Below are positions 22,540 to 32,336 of a stretch of DNA of 62,000 nt, piece after piece (positions within the stretch are counted from its first letter, which is position 1; each line of letters starts with the position of its first letter). The position numbers and the translations under genes were made by a program. The notes below the pieces were generated by a model that worked only from the letters and a program-made list of their open reading frames with translations, did not search any database and was not told the origin of the DNA. Origin of the DNA: Diphasiastrum complanatum (Eukaryota > Streptophyta > Lycopodiopsida > Lycopodiales > Lycopodiaceae); assembly GCA_029204225.1 (NCBI GenBank), contig CM055108.1, positions 18,573,779-18,635,778 on the forward strand. The letters are read 5' to 3'.

Positions 22540-23902
22540 CTATTGTTCTCCCACAATGGTGATTGTTGTAGGTAAATCTTTGCAGCGCGTTATCAGCTCC
22601 TGTCTTTTTCGCATCTGTGACATGGCAAATATTAGTGAATGTGCAATTCTAAATGATGACATTTTCTATTATTTTGTTCTATTTTGATATGGCAATAAAC
22701 ATAAATTACTTACGAGTCTTCCGTTGATGATAAATCTGAAATATGTTGGTAGATTGGTTTGTAATAGCATGAGCTATGTTATGATAGAATCAAGCTTCCA
22801 GTGCTCTTCCACCTCAAGCATAGTCAAATATTCCTCATTGTAGATAATGCTTATCTCCATTCGGTTTGTGTGACCATTTAGTTCAAAGTCTTGATCTAGT
22901 GGTAGCCATGTACCTTCAATTTTCTTGTATCTCTAGTAGCTAAATGTGACACTGAGCATTTGCTTTTCGATATGATAACGAAAGATCATTGAGGACTTTT
23001 TAATCCTGCATTCTATGTCATTATTTGTTTTACTATCCCAGCCTTGATCCATGAGATCTGACAAAGTCTCATCTGATAAATCCTTGCAAACAGATAAAGT
23101 TGGTGTCCTACAAACACTAGCACTCGAGAAAAAATCAACAAATGTATGCAATGAGATAAACCAACTTAGGTTCGAGCCTGTGCTTATCTTCATAACATTT
23201 TTAATATCAATGAGTAGCTTGCATCTCAAGGATTCAGAAACAATGCTGTCAGGAGTAGGCCACTCATCACTTTGAAAACTTGGCAATGGAATTGCTTCGA
23301 GCTTGCCAAAACCTCCATCTGTTTGTGGCGTATATAAAGATTCATAAAAATAGATACCACAATCTGCAAGTTCCTTTGGACTTCTTCCTCTGTATTGTGG
23401 ATTTTCAACATCAGAGTGAATCACGTCTAATATTCTTGCAAGTGATTGTGCGGGCTCCCATTCACTTATGCATGATGGATATAAATCTGAAAGAAAAAAA
23501 CAATGTTGAAGCATTTAAATCATAATCTGAAGAGCATCAATAAAGGAAATCACCTATGATTGTTGTAGAGTGCATATGTTTTGATATACTTACAATTACA
23601 TTTTTGATGATCATGAGGATTGATATCATGTACTTTGATTTCTGATGCATATATACATGTTGCACTAAGACTTCTGATATCGATTGACCTCCTGGGGTAG
23701 TCTTAAACTCCAAAATTTTTGCTTTTCAATAAGATTTGTAAGTCATTTTTGCTCTTTTCTTTTGTCAAAAATTGCCCTTCGATGATGGATGCAGCAATAC
23801 CCATGAGTTCTTCGTACATTTTGTTGGCTTCCAGTTATCAGCTTCATCTTTTTCATTGTAAAGAATCACAGAATCGATTGTAGATCTGGATATCCTCGCC
23901 AT
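22540..23902 (-). pseudogene. Unrecognised fourth gene of the transposon (three exons)
   Basis: ATG at 23902 (MARISRSTIDSVILYN). Exons are about 23902-23594, 23486-22714 and 22614-22540, each joined by GT-AG borders in phase; about 380 residues. Exon 2 is open for most of its length (WEPAQSLARILDVIHSDV, GRSPKELADCGIYFYESLY, LPSFQSDEWPTPDSI, MIFRYHIEKQMLSVTFSY) and is then hit by two TAG stops. Exon 1 has one frame change and one stop. Conserved Cys residues and alternating β-like stretches near the C-terminus are visible, but no known fold is recognised. I looked for H2A or H2B features and saw none. Its place in the element, with its own splice sites, suggests a transposition accessory or DNA-binding protein; this is inference only. 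Confidence 0.5.
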
Positions 23903-24119
23903 TGCTATTTTCAAAGCTTGGGCTCCAAAAATCTCTCTGATATATTACTTAATTTTAATTTTTCGTATCACATTTAATCTAATGTGAATGCCAACATAGT
24001 CATAGTTACTGCGTATACCATATTTTATGTAACTATACATATTATATTTCTATAACTATAACTAGTATAGTTAGAAAGTTTCATTATACTAACCAGCATA
24101 GTAAAGTAAATTAACTTGA

Positions 24120-24150
24120 GATATTGACGTCAGGCAGATTAGCACGTGTC
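24120..24150 (-). promoter_or_regulatory. ACGT-core boxes upstream of the fourth transposon gene
   Basis: TGACGTCA at 24125-24132 (a perfect bZIP palindrome) and CACGTG at 24143-24148 lie about 220-245 bp upstream of the start at 23902, inside the element. The same ACGT-core logic as in the histone spacer suggests common control of the element's genes. Confidence 0.4.
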
Positions 24151-24332
24151 GGGCAGGAAGAAGAAACCAATGGGATACGTCCATGCTGCCCGGACACAAA
24201 TTTTAAAGTTTTCTATATTGCATTTTTATGTTTTAGTTAATTTGAACTACGTTACGTAGATTTCAAATCTGTGCATTTTGATTGGGCCTGGTGACGGTCG
24301 AAACTAAAGAAAAAAAATAAAAGTATTTTTAC

Positions 24333-24367
24333 AAAGGGTCTTTTTGATATTGAGAACTCCTCTAATG
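24333..24367 (-). repeat. Right terminal inverted repeat
   Basis: Exact 35-bp reverse complement of 15062-15096. The gypsy frame resumes immediately outside it. Confidence 0.95.
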
Positions 24368-25340
24368 AACATGAAATTCAATCGTCCAATCTGGAAAATG
24401 CAGTATTGGTGCTGAAGTTAATGCTTTTTTTAACTTTTCAAAGGCTTCTAACGCCTCTACTATCCAAATAGAAACAATAGTCAGTTTGTATATAGGTCGT
24501 GCTAAATCCGCAAAGAAGATAATAAAAATTCGATAGTAGTTCGCATGACCCATAAACACATAAACTCCACGAATCATTTTTTGCGGTGGCAATTCCACAA
24601 TAATGGATCTTAGAATAATCTGTGGCAATACCATGTCTCGATATCGCATGTCCAAACACAACTATGTGGGAAACCCATATCTGGCATTTTTTTGGATTTA
24701 GAGAAATTTGATATTTGCGGCATCTCTCAAATACTTTCTCCAATTGATCCAGGTGGTCTGCATCTATACTATAGACTCTCAGGTCATCCAATTAAATTTC
24801 AAAAAAAATTTGTAGATAATATTTAAAAGCAAATTGCATTACTCTTTGGAACGAACTTGGTGCATTACAGAGTCCAAACAACATTACTTTGTAAGCATAG
24901 GTGTCCCATTCTGTTGCAAAAGCAGTTTTGTGGCGATCTGCAGGTGCAATCTTAACCTGGTTGTAGCCACTAAATCCATCCAGGAAACTATAAGCTTCCA
25001 CTCCAGCAAGGCGATCCAAAATGCTTTCAGTAAAAGGTAACGGACAGTGATCCTTCCACGTCACTTTGTTCAACGTCTTGAGATTCAAACAAATTCTTAA
25101 TTTCCCATTCTTCTTAGGAACAATGACAATCGGTGAGATCCATTCAGTATGCTCGATCTCATAAATGAAATCAGCGTCAAGCAATCTCTGAAGTTCTTTC
25201 TTTATCAGATCCGCAACATGAGAATTACAGCGATAGAACTTTATAACCTTTGGAACTGCATTAGCAGGTACTAAAGGTATGGTATGCTCAATAACTGACG
25301 TCGGAATCCCTTCAGATCTTGATAAGTCTATGCAAAGCAA
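24368..25340 (-). pseudogene. Ty3/gypsy reverse transcriptase and 5' half of RNase H
   Basis: Minus-strand RT motifs in order: LLDADFIYEIEHTEWISPIV, IVPKKNGKLRICLNLKTLNK, YSFLDGFSGYNQVKIAP (first Asp), TAFATEWDTYAYKVMLFGL, CNAPSSFQRVM, *LDDLRVYS (the YxDD box, where the Tyr codon is now a stop), ISLNPKKCQIW. After a frame change comes the connection region GVYVFMGHANYYRIFI, ending APILHFPDWTIEFHV at the transposon's right end. The stop at the catalytic box and the frame changes make it inactive. Confidence 0.9.
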
Positions 25341-26407
25341 TCTTGATACTTAATAAGTAGCATGCAGAGTGCTTGATACTGTTCAGGATTAAGTTGTGAT
25401 CCAACTTGTACAATTTTTTGTGGTTCTCCTGATTCGACAAGATTCATTGGCTGTGTCCTAGCTGGGCCATCGTAAATATCTTTTGAGTCTGGCATATGTT
25501 CTTTAGGTTCAGGACGTGCTTTAGGTAACATGACAACGACATCATCCAATGTATATCGTTTAAAATGCTCGGGCATATCATGCTGGACTACATCTGCTTG
25601 TTCTTTTTTCGAAAGGACTGGTCTTGGATCTTCGCTTAGCCTTCTTAGCAAGAATTGATCGTGGAGGTGATGACTTCCGAGATGATGATGTCTTGCTAGA
25701 ATTCTGACTTGTAGAATCATCCTCGACTTTTTCTTTGTCTTTATTCAGTAAGAGTGGCACATTCTCTGTATCAATCTTTTAAGGAGGATTTTCCCATTTC
25801 AGGACCGTATTATAATGTTGTTTGGCTTGTTTCTTCGTCATCGATCCTGTGATCCTATCTTCCTTCAATATACTATGCTTTGGGCGGTTTGATTGTTGGT
25901 TCATCAGGAACATTACGCACTCCAAATCTGGTTGGATCCATATGATTGAGAATCTGCTCATCTGTAAGTTCTGCATTGTCATCATAAGTCAAGGCATGGC
26001 TCACAAGTATGAGATCCTCTTCAATCGAATCTGGTATAGGTTCCGTTGATATCCAGACTACATTCAGCACATTCAATGGAAATGTGATCGGTGTATCCTA
26101 AGTTTGATCCAATAAGAAAATCTCGCTCAAATATGATTGATTATCTTGTTGACACATATATCCTGTTGTACAATCAATCATTGCAAGAGCTTCCTTCCAA
26201 TTGACAGTTTCTGTTTGAGAATCGTAATGAACTCCCAAATTTTTCTCTGGACGGTCACAAGTATGATCCGTTGTTGATGAATCATCATCCTCTTTTTGAA
26301 CACCTTAGGAAATTGTGTATGTTGTATCGACAGAGTGATATTCTTTTGTTCGATTTCCCAAGCGGCTCCGACATGGAGTACTTCATTAGATTCTTCAAAT
26401 CCAGCAC
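25341..26407 (-). pseudogene. Ty3/gypsy linker between gag and RT
   Basis: Frames that are open in turn encode an acidic, proline- and serine-containing linker (for example NVVWISTEPIPDSIEEDL, TRFGVRNVPDEPTIKPP, KDKEKVEDDSTSQNSSK, PEQYQALCMLLIKYQDCFA). The last string is the usual approach to the RT domain. I looked for the aspartic protease D(S/T)G motif and did not find it; it may be mutated. At 26407 the frame is cut by the copia 3' LTR. Confidence 0.6.
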
Positions 26408-27098
26408 TGTGAAAAGTACAGTACTAAGGACCATAAATGGATCTTTGAATGATCCACAAGGTGATTGTATGCTTGTTAAACAATCTATCAGAAACTAGTC
26501 ATCAGAAAACAAGATCTAGTTTAGCAGCTTGATAGGAAACAAGTAGAGACAATCAAAGCATTGATCAAATAGTCTAATCCAACTCCACACGTGTGGAAAT
26601 AAGGCTGTAGTACGGCCTGTAGACAGTGTTTACAAAGTTCCAAAGCTGGGTTTCATTGGAAAAATAGAGTAATCACCATACAATGAGAGGAAACTCGAGT
26701 TTCTCCTTGAGGCTCCAAAAAGTTTCTATCTTCTCACTATGGAGAATGGAAATACATAGTAAAACACACTTCCTTTGCAAAGTTAGGTGAAAATCCAGCA
26801 TGTAATAAGGAAGTAGACTCCACTTTCTTGCCCTAATGTGAAAACCCTAGCCTAGATCCAAGAGTCATGCTTGGTAGGTGCATGGTAGGTACAAATCTCA
26901 TCATAAATCATGGTCTAGATCCTACAAAGTAGGAATCACTACCAAATAGACACAACCACTCCTCTTGACTCGTGGTAACCTACTTTAGGTGTGTATGTAC
27001 AAGTGGCACTTTGGCCATTCAAGTAACCAACAAACAATATTAACAAAATGTACAATATTCTACATGGCTAGATTTGCCAATGTAGGCAATTTTTCACA
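26408..27098 (-). repeat. Copia 3' LTR
   Basis: 691 bp, TGTGAAAA...TTTTCACA. It contains the 12-bp palindrome CCACACGTGTGG at 26585-26596. The gag-pol frame ends inside it at 27060. Confidence 0.95.
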
Positions 27099-30000
27099 CT
27101 CCTCCTCAAATCTAGCCTTGGAGATCACAATGCTTTTATCAATAACTCCAATTGAAGATCTAAGCTTGACAAATGAATCTTTAGGTAAAGGTTTAGTAAA
27201 CAAATCAGCCAAGCAACTTGATGATGGCACGTGTTGGAGCTTGATCTCTTTAGCTTGCACTTTTTCCCTCATGAAATGATGAGCAATTTCGATGTGTTTG
27301 CTCCTTGCATGGAATGTAGGATTAGTTGCAAGTGATTGGGCTGATTGGTTGTCACAATAGATGACAGGATCTCCTCCTCCATGACATGAAGCTCCACCAA
27401 TAGCCTTTTGAGCCACAAGACCTCCTTGCATGTTGATGTCAAGGCCTTGTATTCGGATTCTGTGGAAGATAGGGAGATGGTATCTTGCTTTTTGGAAAGC
27501 CATAATACTACTCCATCACATAGAAAGGTGGCAAAGGCACTTGTTGATCTTCTATCCACTTTGTCACCTGCAAAATCCGAGTCACTATAGGCTCTTAAGC
27601 CAAGATTAGTTCCTCTATACAAAATACCAAAATTCTTAGTGAATGAAATGTATCTAAGAACTCTTTTGGCCATCTTCCAATGTGAAACTAGAGGACTTTG
27701 CATGAATTGGCTTAACTTTCCAACACTATAACTAAGATTAGGTCTAGTTATAGTTAAATAGATCAAGGAGCCAATAAGCCTTCTATATAATGTGATGTCC
27801 TCAAAGGATGCTTCATCACAACCAATAGATGCTTTTACATGTTGCTCCATTGGTGTCTCAATGCCTTTACAATTCTTCATTCCAAATCTATCTAGGATGG
27901 ATGTAGCATATTTAGATTGACAAATGAAGCTAAAATCACATCCTCTAATAACCTCTATTCCAAGAATGAAGCTCAATAGGCCGAGATCTACTATCTTAAA
28001 CTCTTTTGCTAAAGCAATTTTTACATCTCTAATTCCATCTAGATCATTACCACTCAAGATAATGTCATCTACATACAAAACAAGAATAATGATCATGCCA
28101 TCATGAAAACTTATATACAATGATGGATAATAGGCACTCATTACAAAATTGATGAAAATGAGAAAAGAGTTTAGCCTAGAGTACCATGCTCTAGGTGCTT
28201 GCTTGAGCCCATAAAGGCTCTTCTTCAAAAAACACACCTTTCCTTCATGCTTTGTCTTGATGAAGCCCTCGGGTTGCCTCATGTAGATCGCTTCCTCCAA
28301 ATAACCATTGAGGAATGCATTTGTGAAGTCAAGTTGGTCTCATCATAGTCAATGCCTTTGGTTTGTAAAAAACCTTTGGCAACAAGCCTAGCTTTATGCT
28401 TGCTTATTGATGCATCTTGATTATACTGCAATCTAAACACCCACTTGCAATCAAGAGGTTTCTTCCCTTGAGGAAGATCCACAAGATCCCAAATATGATT
28501 CTCAATAAGAGCATCATACTCTACTTGCATAGCATCCATCCAACTTTTAGACTTACAAGCATCTTCATAGCATGTTGGCTCATCTAATATTGAAGTAAGA
28601 AAGGTGTAAGATGTGAAAGATGATGAGCCTTCCCTTTGATCACCTTGACTATCATAGGTGAGCCTCAATGGCTCGGATCTTGCCCTTGTAGATCTTCTTG
28701 GAGTTCTTGGAGTTCTTGGAGTTCTTGCATCTTGAGGTGGATCCTCAAGTTCTTCTTCACTTGGAAGCTCCTCCTCCATCCTAGCATGATCCTTGGCATC
28801 AAGATGATTAGTAGCATTATCATCCAAATCACAAGCATGTCCTTCATAAAAAATAACATCCCTACTCACTATCACCTTGCTAGTGATGGGATTGAAGACT
28901 CTATAACCTTTGCTATTCTCACCATATCCCACAAAGATGCCTTTGATGGATGTTGCATCATCCTTCCTTCTCTTATCCAAGGATTGGTGTACATAGCAAG
29001 CGGATCCAAGAACTTTGAGATCTTTGAGATTGGGCTTCTCTCCAAATAGAGCTTCAAATGGTGTGATTCCTCCAATGGCTTGGTTTGGCAATCTATTGCA
29101 CAAATAGTTAGCACAAGTTATTGCTTCACCCCAAAATGGTTTGGATAGAGAAGCATCTAGCCTTAAGGCCTTAGCACACTCACAAAGAGATCTATTTCTT
29201 CTCTCACTCACTCCATTTTGTTGAGGGGTGTACGGACATGACAACTCCCTCTTTATGCCATTAGAAATACAAAAGTCAATCAACTTATTGGAGACATATT
29301 CACCTCCATTATCACTCCTTAATACCTTAATCTTGGTACTAAGTTGATTTTCTACCAAAGTCTTGAACTTTACAAAAGAATCAAACACCATTGATTTGCT
29401 AGACAAGAGGTACATCCAACAAAATCTAGAATAGTCATCAATGAAGATTACATAGTACTTGGCACCACCATTAGACTCATGTGAAAAACTATGAACATCC
29501 GAATGGATGAGTTCAAGAGGAGAGTTTGATCTTGATGTAGATCTTGAGAAGGGTAGCTTGTGAGCCTTTGAGAGGCTGCATGCTTCACATCTCTTCCCAC
29601 ACTTTGACAAATGCTTGGGGAGTCCAACTGCAAGCTCCTTTGTAGCCATAGATTCCATGGCTTTGTAGTTGGGGTGGCCCAACCTTTTGTGCCACAGTTC
29701 CACCTTTGATAGCTCCACCTTTGCCAAGTTAACACTCTCCACTGCAATATTAGCATCAAGCTTAAACAATCTACCTTGCTTAAAGCCTTTGGCTATACAT
29801 TCATCATTTCTAAGGATGGAACAAACTCCATGCTTAAATTGTACATCTAGGCCATTATCCATTAACTGGCCAACACTAAGCAAATTCTTGGTTAACTTAG
29901 GAACATAAAGAACATTATCTAGATTCATCCTTTTGGATGATCCCACATACAAGGGAATTGTTTCTATTCCACTTATCTTACATTCTTGACTACTTGCAGT

Positions 30001-31014
30001 ATAGATTGATCTATGTAAGTCATTGTAAGAAAGTAAGGTGGAGAATATGTCCTTTTGATATGTCATGTGGGAACTAGCCCCACTATCAATCCACCAAGAA
30101 TCATTGGTGTTGCTCTTGGATGATGGTGGTTTGTTGGAAACCATCAAGGATGACTCTTCATCCTCCTCTTCCTCCTGATGTGCAATGTTGCTTTGTTTGC
30201 TCTCTTGTGCCTTCTTCTTCTTGAGACATTCTGATGCAAAATGTCCTTTCTTTCCACAGAAAAAACATTTGTACTTGGACTTGTCTTTGATCTTGCCCTT
30301 TGAGCTTGAAGCCTCATCTTCCTCCTTGGTCTCCTTGAAGTGCTTCTTCTTGCCATTGGTCTTCTTCTTGCTTTTGAATGAGAAATTAGCTTTTTCATCA
30401 CCATCCTGCAGAGAAATAGCATTCATTCTTGCATTGGTATGCAACATCCTACACTCTTCAGCTACTAATACACTATGTAGCTTTTCTATAGTAGGCAAAG
30501 TGTCTTGGATTGCAAAGCTTTGGACCAAATTTGTAAAGCCACTCCCTAGACCATTTAGGACAATCTGAACAAGCTCACTATCTTGAATCTTCTCTCCAAT
30601 GAAAGCTAACTCCCTATTAAGAGACTTGATTCTTAGCACATAATCTTGTGCATTCTCATCACTCCTCTTCATGCTTTGTAGAATCTGATTCCTAAGCACG
30701 AGAACCCTTGAAGTGTTACTAGACTCATAGATAGATTTTAAAGATTCCCAAGCCTCTTTAGCACTCTTACATGATGATACTTCCCTTAAAAGATCATTGT
30801 TTACATTCATCTTAATACAGTGAAGTGCAAGCCTAGACCTCTTCTTGTATCTCACTAATTCCTGTGCACCTAGAGGTTCATCTTCATCATCTATTAGAAA
30901 CTCATAAAGATCCTGGAGCACCATTAGTGACTCCATCCTCACTTTCCAAATAGCATAATTGGTAGAATTTAACCTCTCACTAGCTTCTAGAAGGTAGGCT
31001 CCCACTGATCCCAT
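27060..31014 (-). pseudogene. Copia gag-pol polyprotein (almost intact)
   Basis: ATG at 31014. Gag (MGSVGAYLLEASERLNSTNY, UBN2-type) comes first, then the zinc knuckle CFFCGKKGHFASEC and protease WWIDSGASSHMTY. Integrase follows with CEACSLSKAHKLPF, FIDDYSRFCW (D), LRSDNGGEYVS (D) and PQQNGVSERRNRSL (E). RT begins WMDAMQVEYDALIEN and KARLVAKGFLQTKGIDYDET. Near 28336 an internal deletion of roughly 30 codons plus a frame change joins DYDET to the AFLNGYLEEAIYMRQ block. After that come LYVDDIILSGND (active site) and RNase H with YSDSDFAGDKVDRRSTS and SLSSTESEYKAL. A second frame change lies near 27400; the last block has DNQSAQSLATNPTFHARSKH and ends in the LTR. Otherwise open across about 1300 codons. 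Confidence 0.95.
27099..27107 (-). promoter_or_regulatory. Copia polypurine tract
   Basis: The minus strand reads GAGGAGGAG directly before the 3' LTR, the plus-strand priming site for reverse transcription. Confidence 0.7.
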
Positions 31015-31645
31015 CTTATTAGCAAGATTCTACACACAAGATATAGATTTGTTTGGACCTGAAACTCACAAAGGTTTCTAACTTGCAGTGTTTCACTCAA
31101 ATGTTGACTTCTAATCCAACAGATGGATTTGTAATCACAGTTCTATCACTCCCTCACAAGCTGGAATGAAGATAAGATGAGATGAAAACTACACTCAAGC
31201 AAATCTTGCCAATCTTGGCTATTCTTGGACAAAAACTGACTCTATCTCTCTCATTCACTTTGATGTACTTTCAAGACCTGGTTTCCACTTTAAAAAGGTC
31301 TGAAATCAGCCTAGATTAATTAGTTTTCATGAAACAAATTCAAAACTAATCAATGGCAAGTGATCTTGGTAGCTTATCCTAGGATTTGCACCAAAAATTA
31401 CATCAAACTGACACCATATGAATTTTCTATGATCCAATGAATATGGGTTATTAAATGCTGGTTCAGAGATTCCCACACGTGTGAACAGTACGGATTTTGA
31501 TCCTGAAAAAATTTGGGATCAAATCCCCTCACCAAAACCTGGATACCAGCTCGCCCTTCCAATACTAGCTTTTTGCACCAAAACCTGCTAAAACTGGATT
31601 AGATTCAGACACAGATCAATGGCCTTGTACTTGGCTTTGATACCA
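31015..31645 (-). promoter_or_regulatory. Copia leader and primer-binding site
   Basis: Directly inside the 5' LTR the minus strand reads TGGTATCAAAGCCAAGTAC (31645-31627), an initiator tRNA-Met-type primer site with one change in the core 12 bases. The roughly 610-bp leader up to the gag ATG is non-coding and contains CACACGTGTG at 31474-31483. Confidence 0.8.
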
Positions 31646-32336
31646 TGTGAAAAGTACAGTACTAAGGACCATAAATGGATCTTTGAATGATCCACAAGGT
31701 GATTGCATTCTTGTTAAACAATCTATCAGAAACTAGTCATCAGAAAACAAGATCTAGTTTAGCAGCTTGATAGGAAACAAGTAGAGACAATCAAAGCATT
31801 GATCAAATAGTCTAATCCAACTCCACACGTGTGGAAACAAGGCTGTAGTACGGCCTGTAGACAGTGTTTACAAAGTGCCAAAGCTGGGTTTCATTGGAAA
31901 AATAGAGTAATCACCATACAATGAGAGGAAACTCGAGTTTCTCCTTGAGGCTCCAAAAAGTTTCTATCTTCTCACTATGGAGAATGGAAATACATAGTAA
32001 AACACACTTCCTTTGCAAAGTTAGGTGAAAATCCAGCATGTAATAAGGAAGTAGACTCCACTTTCTTGCCCTAATGTGAAAACCCTAGCCTAGATCCAAG
32101 AGTCATGCTTGGTAGGTGCATGGTAGGTACAAATCTCATCATAAATCATGGTCTAGATCCTACAAAGTAGGAATCACTACCAAATAGACACAACCACTCC
32201 TCTTGACTCGTGGTAACCTACTTTAGGTGTGTATGTACAAGTGGCACTTTGGCCATTCAAGTAACCAACAAACAATATTGACAAAATGTACAATATTCTA
32301 CATGGCTAGATTTGCCAATGTAGGCAATTTTTCACA
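31646..32336 (-). repeat. Copia 5' LTR
   Basis: 691 bp, five differences by eye from 26408-27098. It carries the promoter for the copia transcript. The palindrome CCACACGTGTGG lies at 31823-31834. Confidence 0.95.

Larger units (their letters stand above)
15062..24367. mobile_element. 9.3-kb DNA transposon encoding H3-like and H4-like histones, Ulp1 protease and transposase
   Basis: The element is bounded by perfect 35-bp terminal inverted repeats and inserted in the RNase H domain of a gypsy element. It carries four intron-containing genes: transposase candidate (+), H4-like gene (-), H3-like/Ulp1 gene (+) and an unrecognised gene (-). Genes 2 and 3 are divergent around a CACGTG-rich spacer. 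The host sequence resumes with no net gain of codons. Either there is no target-site duplication (if the TIR begins CATTAG) or a 3-bp ATG duplication (plus strand, 15059-15061 and 24365-24367, if the terminal 3 bp on the right are host). The superfamily is unassigned. Nonsense and frame breaks in every gene show that this copy is inactive, although the TIRs have not diverged from each other. Confidence 0.85.
26408..32336 (-). mobile_element. Ty1/copia retrotransposon, nearly complete
   Basis: The 5929-bp minus-strand element has two 691-bp LTRs (26408-27098 and 31646-32336), a primer site, a purine tract and a gag-pol of copia order. The LTRs begin TGTGAAAA and end TTTTCACA. By eye they differ at five positions (about 99.3% identical), so insertion was recent. 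It sits in the gypsy gag-pol region. The flanks share only CAC (26405-26407 and 32337-32339); a clean 5-bp duplication is not seen. Removing the element and one CAC rejoins the gypsy frame. Confidence 0.95.

Noticed and set aside
23300-23420. SPKELADCGIYFY in the fourth transposon gene as a BIR-like motif
   Set aside because: The zinc-binding Cys/His residues that define a BIR domain are absent.
18455-23902. H2A-like or H2B-like proteins in the transposon
   Set aside because: Looked for in the H4-like gene's N-terminal part and in the fourth gene; no histone-fold motif was found.
15062-24367. Classification of the element as CACTA
   Set aside because: Ulp1 cargo fits, but the TIRs do not start CACTA/CACTG, a TNP2-type transposase is absent and the target behaviour is ambiguous.
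25341-26407. Gypsy aspartic protease
   Set aside because: Expected here, but no D(S/T)G motif could be found in any frame, so it is not annotated.
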